Shown: piece after piece, positions 25,151-33,862 of the stretch
How positions within the stretch are numbered: position 1 is the stretch's first letter
Layout of the letters: each line of letters starts with the position of its first letter
Assembly: GCA_030600585.1 (NCBI GenBank)
Contig: JAUVLU010000020.1
Location: forward strand, 1 to 47,139
Direction of reading: 5' to 3'
Source of the DNA: Candidatus Cloacimonadota bacterium
GTDB taxonomy: Bacteria > Cloacimonadota > Cloacimonadia > Cloacimonadales > TCS61
DNA length: 47,139 nucleotides
Program-made: the position numbers and the translations under genes
Notes under the pieces: generated by a model
Told to the model about the DNA's origin: nothing
What the model saw: the letters and a program-made list of their open reading frames with translations, nothing else
Databases searched by the model: none

Positions 25151-25594
25151 TTATTCAACTTCAATATTAACTTTAACAGCAGTTGTTAATTCAGCAGTAA
25201 AACTGATCTTAACATCAAAAGTCCCAACTTCCTTAAGGTGTTTTTCTATTACAACGTCTGCCTTATGGATTTCGATTCCTTTTTCAGCAAGTGATTCCAC
25301 GATATCATTTTCTGAAACAGAACCGAACAAGTGATTATTTTCATCTGCTTTTCTTACAAAATTCAGTTCAATATTTTCAATTTTGTTGATGATCTCCTGA
25401 TATTTTCCGTGTAATACAAGTTTATCTTCCGCAGCTTGTTTTTTTATTTCTTCAATCTTTGAGAGATTTTTTTGGTTTGCAAGTATTGCAAATCCATTTG
25501 GTAAAAGGTAATTTCTGGCATAGCCAGGTTTCACTTTTACAAGTTTGCCGGCTTCACCTAAAGCCTTTATATCTTTAGTTAAGATTATTTTCAT
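25151..25594 (-). CDS. rplI: 50S ribosomal protein L9
   Basis: The 147-residue protein matches bL9: MKIILTKDIKALGEAGKLVK, VKPGYARNYLLPNGFAILAN, a central helix and the C-terminal domain FGSVSENDIVESLAEKGIEI. It binds 23S rRNA near the L1 stalk. Its first 20 bp overlap the end of the membrane-protein gene upstream, which indicates coupled translation. Confidence 0.98.
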   Translation of the reverse strand: MKIILTKDIKALGEAGKLVKVKPGYARNYLLPNGFAILANQKNLSKIEEIKKQAAEDKLVLHGKYQEIINKIENIELNFVRKADENNHLFGSVSENDIVESLAEKGIEIHKADVVIEKHLKEVGTFDVKISFTAELTTAVKVNIEVE

Positions 25595-26441
25595 CTATTT
25601 CCTCCATATCTATTTTCCTAAAATTAAACCAGATATCAGTAAGCCCGACAAAAGCGACTAATATCAAAATAAAATAATTAAACACCATTGAAAAGATCAA
25701 TATAAAAAACAGTAATTTAGATCTTTTAATGAAATTTCCCCAGTAGAAATCTATAATTGATATTCCCTGTATCAAGAACAATGGTGTGATCATGATCAGT
25801 GCATTAATACCAGCAATTCGAGTATTCGGCAGTAGGAATCCAGCTAACGCTATTATTAAAATATATATCAGATAGAAAGGCATTTGTATCTTTTTATGCT
25901 CCAATTTTAAACTTCCCCTTTTAGAAAGTAATAATGAGCCAATGTAGATTGCCAATACTATTGTGAAAACCCAAATTCCGACATAATATTTTGTAAATAG
26001 CTCTTGAAATGTTTCTGTGAATTTCAATGCAAAAGTTAACTGTTCATCGTTATTTTGGAATGATTGTGTAACAAATTCTTTGTATTTTCCTAAAACTTCT
26101 GCAATTATCTCTGCATATTGTTTCCCGAAAATAATCATACGTAATATTGCATAAATTATATTCATAAAGAAAACAGAGATCAATGCATTGATGTAATTCA
26201 AAGTACGATGCAGACTCCATAAATATAGAGCAGATGTTAATCCTACTCCAATTGACAGATCCGTTACCGAGATAACATCCAACATTCTAAAAATAAATAG
26301 CAAAGCAACAAAACCAAAATACACAGAATAGAACAGACTTCTTTTTTCCTGGTATTTACCACTAAATGCCAATATAAAGATCAAACCCCAGAATGGGGAC
26401 AACGTTGCAATAACAACGGAAATAACAGCTATTAAGATCAC
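25575..26441 (-). CDS. DUF2232/YybS-like membrane protein
   Basis: The 288-residue protein has about eight hydrophobic segments and an extramembrane insert at about 115-155 (YKEFVTQSFQNNDEQLTFAL). Its C-terminal half (LLPNTRIAGINALIMITPLF, then LIQGISIIDFYWG) resembles DUF2232 (YybS), a family of unknown function commonly encoded between rpsR and rplI. It overlaps rplI by 20 bp and follows rpsR by 3 bp. The call depends on membrane topology plus synteny. Confidence 0.65.
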   Translation of the reverse strand: MILIAVISVVIATLSPFWGLIFILAFSGKYQEKRSLFYSVYFGFVALLFIFRMLDVISVTDLSIGVGLTSALYLWSLHRTLNYINALISVFFMNIIYAILRMIIFGKQYAEIIAEVLGKYKEFVTQSFQNNDEQLTFALKFTETFQELFTKYYVGIWVFTIVLAIYIGSLLLSKRGSLKLEHKKIQMPFYLIYILIIALAGFLLPNTRIAGINALIMITPLFLIQGISIIDFYWGNFIKRSKLLFFILIFSMVFNYFILILVAFVGLTDIWFNFRKIDMEEIDENNLN

Positions 26442-26444
26442 TGT

Positions 26445-26810
26445 TTAGTATTTATGTTTATCGGTATATTGAATAAGACCCATATGACGTGCTTTCTTTA
26501 TTTCAACTGCAATTTTTCTTTGATGTTTTGTACAGGCGCCGGTAAAACGTCTTGGTGTAATCTTTCCGCTTTCAGAAAAAAATCTTTTTAATAAACCAAC
26601 ATCTTTATAGTCAATTACAGCATCTTTGTTCTTGCAGAAGAAACAAACTTTCTTTTTAAAGAGAAATTTTCCTCTTGGCTTAAAAGTTCTTCTTCTGTTA
26701 TCTCTATCTTGAGGTGGTCTTGATGGTCTTGAATATGGCCTTTCAGTTCTTACCTCAGTCGTTTTTGCTACAGTATTTTCTACTTTGGCTTTTTCTATTT
26801 TTTCTTCCAT
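26445..26810 (-). CDS. rpsR: 30S ribosomal protein S18 with N-terminal extension
   Basis: bS18 binds S6 on the 30S platform. The conserved part is [39 protein letters not shown] and [20 protein letters not shown]. The ATG at 26810 is chosen because AAGGAGA lies just before it. A longer frame would start inside ssb. The first 45 residues or so form an Arg/Pro-rich extension ([15 protein letters not shown]). The zinc-type CxxC and its partner cysteine are retained. Confidence 0.95.
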   Translation of the reverse strand: MEEKIEKAKVENTVAKTTEVRTERPYSRPSRPPQDRDNRRRTFKPRGKFLFKKKVCFFCKNKDAVIDYKDVGLLKRFFSESGKITPRRFTGACTKHQRKIAVEIKKARHMGLIQYTDKHKY

Positions 26811-26829
26811 TATTTTCTCCTTCAATTTT

Positions 26830-27276
26830 CTAGAACGGCACATCGTCATCTGTTACTTCTGCAACAGGCTGACTTGTACTTTTTTTATCAGCGGAAGGTT
26901 TATACTCATCATTTGGAGTAGAATTATAGCTTTCCTTCTCCAGGAAAGAAACCTTACCGGCAATAATTTCTGTTACTTTTCGGTTCTGTTCGTTCTTATC
27001 GACATAAGAATGAGTCCGTAAATAGCCTTCTACAAGTACAGGACTTCCTTTATGCAAATATTCAGCACATTGTTCACCACGCTTGCTCCAGACTACAACA
27101 TTTACGTAGCCTGTTTCTTGCTGCCATTCTCCATTCTTCTGATAATTCCTGTTGAATGCCATAGAAAGCTTTGCTACAGGAGTACCATTTTGAAGATAAC
27201 GTAATTCAACATCTCTAGTTAATCTTCCACTAATAATTATTGAGTTAACATTAGGGAATCTAAGTTCTTTTGCCAT
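26830..27276 (-). CDS. ssb: single-stranded DNA-binding protein
   Basis: The 148-residue protein has an OB fold ([59 protein letters not shown]), a flexible linker and the acidic tip DDDVPF that recruits repair and replication partners. It sits between rpsF and rpsR in the conserved rpsF-ssb-rpsR order and 8 bp after rpsF. Confidence 0.98.
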   Translation of the reverse strand: MAKELRFPNVNSIIISGRLTRDVELRYLQNGTPVAKLSMAFNRNYQKNGEWQQETGYVNVVVWSKRGEQCAEYLHKGSPVLVEGYLRTHSYVDKNEQNRKVTEIIAGKVSFLEKESYNSTPNDEYKPSADKKSTSQPVAEVTDDDVPF

Positions 27277-27284
27277 AATATCTC

Positions 27285-27569
27285 CTATTTGGTTAAAATA
27301 TTATTACGAATAACATATTCATGAAGCTTGTAAAAGCGGTCAAGTTCAATTACTTTGGCTGAATCGAGAGTGAAATAATTGATAAAGTAGTAACCTTCTT
27401 TAAATTTGTGGATTTGATAAGCCAGACGTTTCTTTCCCCACTCATCAGAGTTAAGGATCTCACCGCCGTTTTTCTTGATGAAATCTTTGATCAACTCGTT
27501 TTCTTTCTTAGCATTTTCTTCACTAAGAGTTGGAGTGATCACGACCATGCTTTCATACTTATTTAGCAT
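27285..27569 (-). CDS. rpsF: 30S ribosomal protein S6
   Basis: The 94-residue protein matches bS6: MLNKYESMVVITPTLSEENA, NSDEWGKKRLAYQIHKFKEG, YYFINYFTLDSAKVIELDRF and VIRNNILTK. It heads the rpsF-ssb-rpsR-rplI block. The start is supported by AGGAGG-like bases directly upstream. Confidence 0.97.
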   Translation of the reverse strand: MLNKYESMVVITPTLSEENAKKENELIKDFIKKNGGEILNSDEWGKKRLAYQIHKFKEGYYFINYFTLDSAKVIELDRFYKLHEYVIRNNILTK

Positions 27570-27614
27570 TTTTCCTCCTTCGGTCTTTTTAAGATAATAA
27601 GAATATTTTATTAT

Positions 27615-28196
27615 CTATCGATCCTGAGATTCTAATATTTTCTCAGAATAGGATTTTTTATATTTACTGTATTTACTTATCATCTGATCAAAATCAGAAT
27701 TCTGATAACTTTTCAGTAGAATATCTAAAAGATCAAAAACAACATTTAATGTTGAAATTTCTTTTTTTGAGAAATCAGCAAGAACATAATTGGAAAGATC
27801 TTTTTCTTCAGGTGATCCAACTCCAATACGTATTCTCCCAAATTCGGTAGAACCGAGAGCATCGGCAATTGATTTAAGCCCATTATGGCCGCCATTGCCG
27901 CCTTTCTTCTTTATTCTGACCTCTCCGAGAGGAAGATGAATATCATCAGTAATGATAAGTATTTCATCTATCCTATATTTAGTTAGAACAGAAATAACTG
28001 CATTTCCGCTTCTGTTCATATACGTTTTTGGTTTTATAAAGATCACATCATCTGAAATCAGAAAATCGTATTTAGTTCTTCTTTTAAATTTAAGATCAAG
28101 TTTTTTTAGGTAGGAATCCAGAAAGGCAAAACCAACATTGTGCCGATTTTTTTTATATTTTTTTCCTGGATTACCAAGTCCGACAACTAATCTCAT
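27615..28196 (-). CDS. pth: peptidyl-tRNA hydrolase
   Basis: Pth releases tRNA from prematurely dropped peptidyl-tRNA. The 193-residue protein has VVGLGNPGKKYKKNRHNVGF (with the substrate-binding Asn and catalytic His), KPKTYMNRSGNAV, ILIITDDIHLPLGEVRIKKK and GGNGGHNGLKSIADALGS. The length is normal. Its ATG overlaps the rplY stop (TAATG), the usual rplY-pth coupling. Confidence 0.97.
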   Translation of the reverse strand: MRLVVGLGNPGKKYKKNRHNVGFAFLDSYLKKLDLKFKRRTKYDFLISDDVIFIKPKTYMNRSGNAVISVLTKYRIDEILIITDDIHLPLGEVRIKKKGGNGGHNGLKSIADALGSTEFGRIRIGVGSPEEKDLSNYVLADFSKKEISTLNVVFDLLDILLKSYQNSDFDQMISKYSKYKKSYSEKILESQDR

Positions 28197-28861
28197 TATT
28201 CAGAATCTTTTTCAGAATCCTCTTTTCCTGTAGCTTTATCGTTTTCTTCCGTTTCGATTCCTTCTTCGCCTTCAATCTCTTCTTCTTCTTCTTCTTCAGG
28301 TTCTTCCACAATTTTTGGAAGACTTAATGTAACAATTGTAGCGTTGTCAGCAAGGTTTGTCTCGACATTTTCAGAAATAGATATATCACTAAAGTGAATA
28401 GAATCACCGATATTCAAAGCAGAAATATCAACTTTGATTTCTTCCGGAATATTTTTTGGAAGACAAGTAATTTTGATTTTTCTATGAATGATCTCAAGTA
28501 CTCCACCTTCTTTTATCCCGGGTGCCTCGCCATCAAAGTTGACAGGAATATCAATAGTAATAGATTTACCTTTGTGAAGTTCTAAGAAATCAATATGCAC
28601 TATTTCTCTTGTTAATGGATGAATCTGCTTTTCTTTGATAAAAGTTTTATATGTCTTTCCATCGACAGTAATATCAAAGAATGCAACCTCTCCAATAGAT
28701 TTTTTATATTCGCGTGTATAATCACGTGTATTAAAAGCGATTTTAATTCCTTCCTGTCCGTCTCCGTAGATTATACCAGGGATGAAACCTTCTTTTCTTA
28801 ACTCAGTAAGATTAGATTTCTTTCCCAAATTTCTTTTTTCTGCATTAATCTTTATGTTCAT
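28196..28861 (-). CDS. rplY: 50S ribosomal protein L25 (Ctc/TL5 type)
   Basis: This 221-residue, two-domain bL25 binds 5S rRNA. The N-terminal domain has EKRNLGKKSNLTELRKEGF and the IPGIIYG motif. The second, beta-rich domain covers about residues 92-185. The tail is a run of Glu-rich repeats (EEPEEEEEEEIEGEEGIE), which appears in the DNA as a GAA/GAG-type low-complexity run near 28270-28310. It is followed by pth with a one-base overlap. Confidence 0.96.
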   Translation of the reverse strand: MNIKINAEKRNLGKKSNLTELRKEGFIPGIIYGDGQEGIKIAFNTRDYTREYKKSIGEVAFFDITVDGKTYKTFIKEKQIHPLTREIVHIDFLELHKGKSITIDIPVNFDGEAPGIKEGGVLEIIHRKIKITCLPKNIPEEIKVDISALNIGDSIHFSDISISENVETNLADNATIVTLSLPKIVEEPEEEEEEEIEGEEGIETEENDKATGKEDSEKDSE

Positions 28862-28900
28862 TCCTTCCTCCGTTGAAATCCCACTCTGTGGATTTTATGT

Positions 28901-29848
28901 TTATCTAAATAAAATACTTAAAGATTCTTCAATGTGAATTTTCTTAATTGCATTAGCTAATAATTCGGCTATGGAAAGCTGTACGATTTTTTTGCACTTT
29001 GCTTTCTCTTTAGTTAATGGAACCGAATTTGTAATAAACAATTTCTCAATTGGTGATTCTTCTAGATTGCGGATAGCATTCCCTGAAAGAATTCCATGTG
29101 CACAAGCAGCATAAACTTTCTTTGCACCGTGTTTCATTAATGCTTGGGACATTTTGCATAAGCTGCCGCCTGTATCGATTATATCATCAAAAAGAATAGC
29201 TGTTTTCCCTTCAACATCACCAATAATGTTTAATATCTCAGCATTATCGTCATTTCCTATTCTGCGTTTATCACCAATAGCCAAAGTGCAATTGAGTCGT
29301 TTGGCTAATGCCCTTGCTCTTGCAGTTCCACCAGTATCCGGTGAGACAACAACTGCATTTGTCAGATTGAGATTTGCCATAAAATATCGAATAAATATAG
29401 GCGTTGAATAAAGATGGTCAACCGGAATATCAAAGAATCCCTGAATCTGATCTGAATGAAGGTCCATAGCCACAATTCTGTTTGCACCTGCTTTTGTAAG
29501 AAGATCGGCAATTAGTTTTGCGGTAATTGCTACCCCAGGTTGATCCTTTTTATCGGAACGTGCATAACCGAATAACGGGATAATGCAATTAATCCTTGCT
29601 GCGGATGCACGTTTAAGCGCATCGATCATAATGAAGAGTTCCATTATGCTGTCGTTGACTGGGAAACAAGTGGGTTGTATTATGAATGTATCAGCTCCTC
29701 GAACATTCTCATTGATCTTAACGAATGAATTATCGTTGGAGAATTTAAAAACTTCAGCATCTCCTAACGGAATGCCGGAAAATTTTGAAACCTCATTTGC
29801 TAATTCAATATTTGAATTTCCGGTGAATATTTTTAATCTTGAAAACAT
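28901..29848 (-). CDS. prs: ribose-phosphate pyrophosphokinase
   Basis: Prs makes PRPP from ribose 5-phosphate and ATP for purine, pyrimidine, His, Trp and NAD synthesis. The 315-residue protein has FKINEN-type flexible-loop bases, INCIIPLFGYARSDKKDQPG, VAMDLHSDQIQGFFDIPVDH, VVSPDTGGTARARALAKRL and the PRPP-binding ILFDDIIDTGGSL. The length is normal. It precedes rplY, as in many Gram-positive and FCB operons (spoVG-prs-rplY-pth). Confidence 0.97.
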   Translation of the reverse strand: MFSRLKIFTGNSNIELANEVSKFSGIPLGDAEVFKFSNDNSFVKINENVRGADTFIIQPTCFPVNDSIMELFIMIDALKRASAARINCIIPLFGYARSDKKDQPGVAITAKLIADLLTKAGANRIVAMDLHSDQIQGFFDIPVDHLYSTPIFIRYFMANLNLTNAVVVSPDTGGTARARALAKRLNCTLAIGDKRRIGNDDNAEILNIIGDVEGKTAILFDDIIDTGGSLCKMSQALMKHGAKKVYAACAHGILSGNAIRNLEESPIEKLFITNSVPLTKEKAKCKKIVQLSIAELLANAIKKIHIEESLSILFR

Positions 29849-29855
29849 TTAATAT

Positions 29856-30230
29856 TTATTCTGTAGTTGGTTCTTCTGTTGGTTCTTCTGCTGGTTCTTC
29901 TGCTGGTTTTTCTGCTGGTTTTTCTACCGTTTTTTCTACCGTTTTTTCAGAACTTTCATTAGCTGATGATAATGCTCCCTGAAGAACTTCCTTATACTTT
30001 TCAATGATAACACGTTCGATCATGTTTCTTGTCTCAGTATTGATTGGATGAGCAATATCACGATATTCTCCGGAGCTTACTCTACGGCTTGGCATTGCAA
30101 CGAAAAGACCATTATCACCTTCGATAACCTTAATGTTTCTAATGATGAATGCATCGTCTATAACAATATTGACGAATGCTTTAAGTTGATTACTTTCTCT
30201 AAGAAAAACTTTAACATCTGTAATGTTCAT
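29856..30230 (-). CDS. spoVG: SpoVG-family RNA/DNA-binding regulator with a repetitive C-terminal tail
   Basis: The 124-residue protein matches SpoVG over residues 1-90: NITDVKVFLRESNQLKAFVN, DDAFIIRNIKVIEGDNGLFV and AMPSRRVSSGEYRDIAHPIN. Homologues bind nucleic acids and regulate diverse genes. The C-terminal tail is made of EKTV, EKPA, EEPA and EEPT repeats encoded by a 12-bp tandem repeat (29866-29949). Its ATG overlaps the ispE stop by 4 bp, and its ribosome-binding site AAAGGAG lies inside ispE. Confidence 0.93.
   Translation of the reverse strand: MNITDVKVFLRESNQLKAFVNIVIDDAFIIRNIKVIEGDNGLFVAMPSRRVSSGEYRDIAHPINTETRNMIERVIIEKYKEVLQGALSSANESSEKTVEKTVEKPAEKPAEEPAEEPTEEPTTE
29866..29949. 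repeat. 12-bp tandem repeat, seven units, in the spoVG tail
   Basis: Seven consecutive 12-bp units (GTTGGTTCTTCT-type, grading to GCTGGTTTTTCT and ACCGTTTTTTCT) encode the EKTV/EKPA/EEPA/EEPT tail of SpoVG. The unit is a multiple of three, so copy-number change would lengthen or shorten the tail without a frameshift. Confidence 0.85.
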
Positions 30231-31081
30231 TTTGTACTCCTTTTAGTTTTAGTAACGTAATTCCAATAACCCAAATTAGAATAATATATTGAAAATTTTT
30301 CTGCTATTGCCCTGTCAGGGCAGAAACCAATTATTGTGGCTCCGCTGCCAGAGAGTATTGCTTGTTCTGCCCCGTTTTTCAGAAGGTAATCGATTATCTT
30401 CCGGATTTCGGGATATTTTTTACAAACACCATCTTGGAGTTTGTTAAAGCACCATTTAATGTTTTCATCTTTTATGAGTTTTGTCCAATTGTCATTTTTA
30501 TGACCATCTAATGAAACTGCATCATATGCTTCTTTACTGGAAATTTCAAAACCAGGATTTACCAAAAAAATATTATCTAATTCTATTTGTTTTAGATTGC
30601 TTATCTTTTCTCCACGGTTTTCACCTAAAGCACAGCCACCTTCCAGAAAGAAATTGATATCACTTCCGAAATTCTCAGCTATCGTATGCATTTCTTTTTT
30701 CGAAAGGTCAAGATTCCATAACTCTGAAAGTGCAATGATCGTACTGGCTGCATTACTGCTTCCACCGCCCATTCCTGCTGAAATGGGTATGTTCTTTTGC
30801 AATTTTATTTCCACACCAAATTTCACATTATATTTCTCTTTTATAAAGACCGCAACTTTGTAAATTAAATTTTCCTTTACACTTACAAAGTCTATATTAG
30901 ACAAAATTTTAACAGTGCCTTTTTTTGTCAAAGCAAAATTTATTATATCAGCAAGCTCTATTTCAGAGAAAATAGTTCTTATCTGATGATATCCATCCGG
31001 ACGTTTTGAAAGAACATCAAGAAAGAGATTTATTTTTGCCGAAGAACTTATTCTTAGGTTTTTTTTCTTCACTCTTTCCAT
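30227..31081 (-). CDS. ispE: 4-diphosphocytidyl-2-C-methyl-D-erythritol kinase
   Basis: IspE phosphorylates CDP-ME in the MEP isoprenoid pathway and is a GHMP kinase. The 284-residue protein has SSAKINLFLDVLSKRPDGYH at the start, ISAGMGGGSSNAASTI (the ATP-binding GHMP motif), DINFFLEGG and AILSGSGATIIG near the C-terminus. The first 65 bp overlap the end of the tyrosine kinase gene, inside the Tyr-codon microsatellite. No clear Shine-Dalgarno precedes the ATG, so translation may depend on coupling. spoVG follows with a 4-bp overlap. Confidence 0.95.
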   Translation of the reverse strand: MERVKKKNLRISSSAKINLFLDVLSKRPDGYHQIRTIFSEIELADIINFALTKKGTVKILSNIDFVSVKENLIYKVAVFIKEKYNVKFGVEIKLQKNIPISAGMGGGSSNAASTIIALSELWNLDLSKKEMHTIAENFGSDINFFLEGGCALGENRGEKISNLKQIELDNIFLVNPGFEISSKEAYDAVSLDGHKNDNWTKLIKDENIKWCFNKLQDGVCKKYPEIRKIIDYLLKNGAEQAILSGSGATIIGFCPDRAIAEKFSIYYSNLGYWNYVTKTKRSTK

Positions 31082-33305
31082 AATAATAATAATAATAATA
31101 ATTATATTCGTAACTGTTATAATATCTATGTGGCTGGATACCGTTTATTACAACTCCTGCAATATCAACTTTAATATTCTCGAGAAGTTCTTTTGCTCTC
31201 TTAACAACGTTTTTATCAGCCTGATCGACACGGATCGCAAGAATAAGCATATCTACTTTATTTGCCATTACCATTGAGTCTGTAACTGCAATAACCGGTG
31301 GTGAATCGAACAGGATATAATCATATTTTTCTTTAAGATTTTCAATTGCTTCATCCATTCGTTTTGAGGCAAGAAGTTCAGAAGGATTTGGCGGGATAAT
31401 ACCACTGGTTATAACATCAAGATTATTAACATTTGTTTTTTTTATAACAGTTTCTATCTTAGTGGATTTATCCATAAGGAAGTTACTTATGCCAATTTCT
31501 TTATCAATGCCAATGATCTTGTGAACCATTGGACGTCTAAGGTCAAGATCAACCAGTATAACTTTAGCATCCATTTGAGCTATAGCAGTAGCCATATTAG
31601 CCTGAATTGTAGATTTTCCCTCTTTTGGACCGGAACTGGTGATAAGTAATGTTGTGCAGTCAGAATTTTTCTTTCGTGAAATTATGTTAGTACGCAAAAT
31701 TCTGAATGCTTCGGCAGCAGAAGATTTTGGAGAATAATTTGTTATCAGTTTTGCATGGATCTGTTGATAGATTATTTCATACTCTTCTTTTTCAGAACCT
31801 TTTGCGGCATCAATTTTTTGTTCAAGATTATCAAGTTCAATGTCGTCAGCCTGAATAAGCGGTATTGTTCCCAGAACAGGCAATGATACATATTTACGGA
31901 CATCATCAAAAGTTCTTATTTTTGAATCTATCGAGTGGATCAAAAGTGCAGCACCAACTCCAAGACCTAAGCCAAGTACAATTGCAATCATCATATTCAT
32001 TTTTTTATTAGGCTTGATTGGTGCGTTAGGAATGCGTGCTTCTTCCACAATACGGATCTTACCGATCTTGGATTTTTCAGCGATCTTTGCTTCTTCATAC
32101 TTTTCTATAAGCATTGTATATGTTTTTTCATTGATTCGATAATTACGTTCTAATCTGGCAAGCTGAATTTCGGTATCAGGAAGTAGTGACATTCGTTCAT
32201 TATATTTTTCTACGGCTTTACGTAAACTAACGACTTTAGAAGATTTTATATTCTGTTCGATCTGAGCTGTAGAAATCTTTTCTATCAAACTTGAGCGAAA
32301 CTTTAGTGGATCTGCTGATCCGGATTTCACCTGCAGAATTCTCTGTATTTCTTCATTCAGTTTTATTTTTGCACTTTCAATAGATTTGTTTAATACAATG
32401 AGTTCGGGATGATCGGGAGAATATTCAGATTTTGTGAGGAGGTTTATATATTGAGTTTGAAGTGTTACAGTCTCTTGTTTTAATTGTTCGAGAAGTGGGG
32501 AGGAAAGAACGGAATTAACATCAGAAAGAAAATCGTCTTGCTCGGTCAGTTCTTCTTTAAGAAAATTGAGATGATTATTTGCAACATCCAATTCTGTTTC
32601 TGCTTCAGATAAAATTGCAATAAGATCGGATGATTGCTCGATAAGTTTCTGAGTTTCTTCAGAAAGCATAGAAACACCATGTTCAATTTTATATGTTCTG
32701 AGTTCTTCTTCTGCTGAGCGTAATCTGCGGTCATGTTCATCAAGCTGATTTGCCAGGAATTCCTTGGCGTTCCTGAACTCAATTCTGGCATAATCGGTAT
32801 CTTGCTGCATTAATGCATGTGCGGCGGCATTAGCAGCTTCTTTAGCTTCCAAAGGATTTGTTGATTCAAAATTTATTATGAGTATATCGGTTTCCCGCTC
32901 GGTATCAATCTCTAAATTTCCTTTCAAATATGATTCGGGAAGTCCTTCAATTTGTGATATTGGGAAATTCTTATATTCGTCGAGTCTGGATAGTATTTGA
33001 TTTGTAATTTTCATTACAGGAAAGCTTTGTAATATCTGGATATGATTATTTATGGAAGAAGCTTTATTACTCATTGAGGCAAAAAGTAGATTACTTCCCA
33101 TCTTTTCTTCCAGAAGTACTTTAGATGTCGCTTTATAAATTCTGGGTGCCTTTGCTGTATAGATAAATGATATAACAAAAATTGCTATGAAAATGGATGC
33201 TACTATCCACTTGAATCGGACGATTATATTTAAGTAATCGGTTAGTTTGATTTCTTGTTCTTCAAAATCCTCGTTGAATTTAACTTGATTGAATTGATCT
33301 TTCAT
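31017..33305 (-). CDS. Wzc-type polysaccharide co-polymerase / bacterial tyrosine autokinase
   Basis: The 762-residue protein combines a Wzz-type periplasmic region (membrane segments at about 33-53 and 430-450 with coiled coil between) and a cytoplasmic BY-kinase domain: Walker A GPKEGKSTIQANMA (about 557), Walker A' VILVDLDLRRP and Walker B YILFDSPPV. The C-terminus holds a Tyr cluster (NYYYYYYYG) that is the expected autophosphorylation site. The family sets chain length and export of capsule or exopolysaccharide in Gram-negatives. The SLBB protein gene lies 13 bp upstream, but the usual glycosyltransferases and Wzx/Wzy are not in the window. Confidence 0.93.
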   Translation of the reverse strand: MKDQFNQVKFNEDFEEQEIKLTDYLNIIVRFKWIVASIFIAIFVISFIYTAKAPRIYKATSKVLLEEKMGSNLLFASMSNKASSINNHIQILQSFPVMKITNQILSRLDEYKNFPISQIEGLPESYLKGNLEIDTERETDILIINFESTNPLEAKEAANAAAHALMQQDTDYARIEFRNAKEFLANQLDEHDRRLRSAEEELRTYKIEHGVSMLSEETQKLIEQSSDLIAILSEAETELDVANNHLNFLKEELTEQDDFLSDVNSVLSSPLLEQLKQETVTLQTQYINLLTKSEYSPDHPELIVLNKSIESAKIKLNEEIQRILQVKSGSADPLKFRSSLIEKISTAQIEQNIKSSKVVSLRKAVEKYNERMSLLPDTEIQLARLERNYRINEKTYTMLIEKYEEAKIAEKSKIGKIRIVEEARIPNAPIKPNKKMNMMIAIVLGLGLGVGAALLIHSIDSKIRTFDDVRKYVSLPVLGTIPLIQADDIELDNLEQKIDAAKGSEKEEYEIIYQQIHAKLITNYSPKSSAAEAFRILRTNIISRKKNSDCTTLLITSSGPKEGKSTIQANMATAIAQMDAKVILVDLDLRRPMVHKIIGIDKEIGISNFLMDKSTKIETVIKKTNVNNLDVITSGIIPPNPSELLASKRMDEAIENLKEKYDYILFDSPPVIAVTDSMVMANKVDMLILAIRVDQADKNVVKRAKELLENIKVDIAGVVINGIQPHRYYNSYEYNYYYYYYYGKSEEKKPKNKFFGKNKSLS
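31079..31104. repeat. (TAA)n microsatellite at the tyrosine-kinase/ispE overlap
   Basis: About eight TAA/ATA units (TAT codons on the minus strand) encode the Tyr run at the end of the kinase and lie immediately before the ispE ATG. Slippage would change the number of Tyr residues by whole codons and would alter the bases just upstream of ispE. Confidence 0.8.
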
Positions 33306-33318
33306 ATTACCTCATTAT

Positions 33319-33807
33319 TTACTTAATATTTGAAATTGCTACATAAACACTTAATATTACAGCAATTTGAGAAAGCCAATTGACTGCTTTGGTAAATGCA
33401 TAATATGTTGAACCGGAAACAATTACAGTATCTCCTGGTTTTAATATTGGAATTAATTCTGCTTGTCCGGTTTCCAAATATTCTTTCAGGTCAACACTTA
33501 TCACTTTTTCACCTTCCATTGTAGAACGGATTATTCTAATTTTGGAAAGTTTTGCGTTTTCTGTAGGCCCACCGGCAGATGAGATCAACGTTAACAGATC
33601 TGTATCATCGGGAACAATATAAAGTCCAGGATTTCTAACCTGTCCCCAGATATAAGTTCTGATCTTGAGTTGCTCGGTTCCCGTAAGAGAACCGGAATAT
33701 TGATATACAGCACCCGGATTATAACTGGAAATGCTGCCGCCTTCAATTTGAGCCCATGAACTCAAAGCCATTCCTACTATAATTATAATAAATATAGTTC
33801 TTCTCAT
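33319..33807 (-). CDS. short SLBB-domain polysaccharide export protein
   Basis: The 162-residue protein has a signal peptide (MRRTIFIIIIVGMALSSWAQ), one SLBB-like domain (KIRTYIWGQVRNPGLYIVP, DDTDLLTLISSAGGPTENAK, then a beta strand and ILKPGDTVIVSG) and a C-terminal hydrophobic segment (about 141-159). Wza-type exporters are usually at least 350 residues with a Poly_export domain and two SLBB domains, which are missing here. It lies directly upstream of the Wzc-like kinase, so it probably works with it as a minimal periplasmic or outer-membrane partner. This is inference. Confidence 0.78.
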   Translation of the reverse strand: MRRTIFIIIIVGMALSSWAQIEGGSISSYNPGAVYQYSGSLTGTEQLKIRTYIWGQVRNPGLYIVPDDTDLLTLISSAGGPTENAKLSKIRIIRSTMEGEKVISVDLKEYLETGQAELIPILKPGDTVIVSGSTYYAFTKAVNWLSQIAVILSVYVAISNIK

Positions 33808-33862
33808 TTATTCTCCTTGAAACTTTTTAATAATTTTTTTCATAGTATGAAGTCAAGATAAT

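Noticed and set aside
26811-26849. Longer N-terminus for rpsR
   Set aside because: The AAGGAGA before the ATG at 26810 fits; the longer form would read into ssb without a ribosome-binding site.
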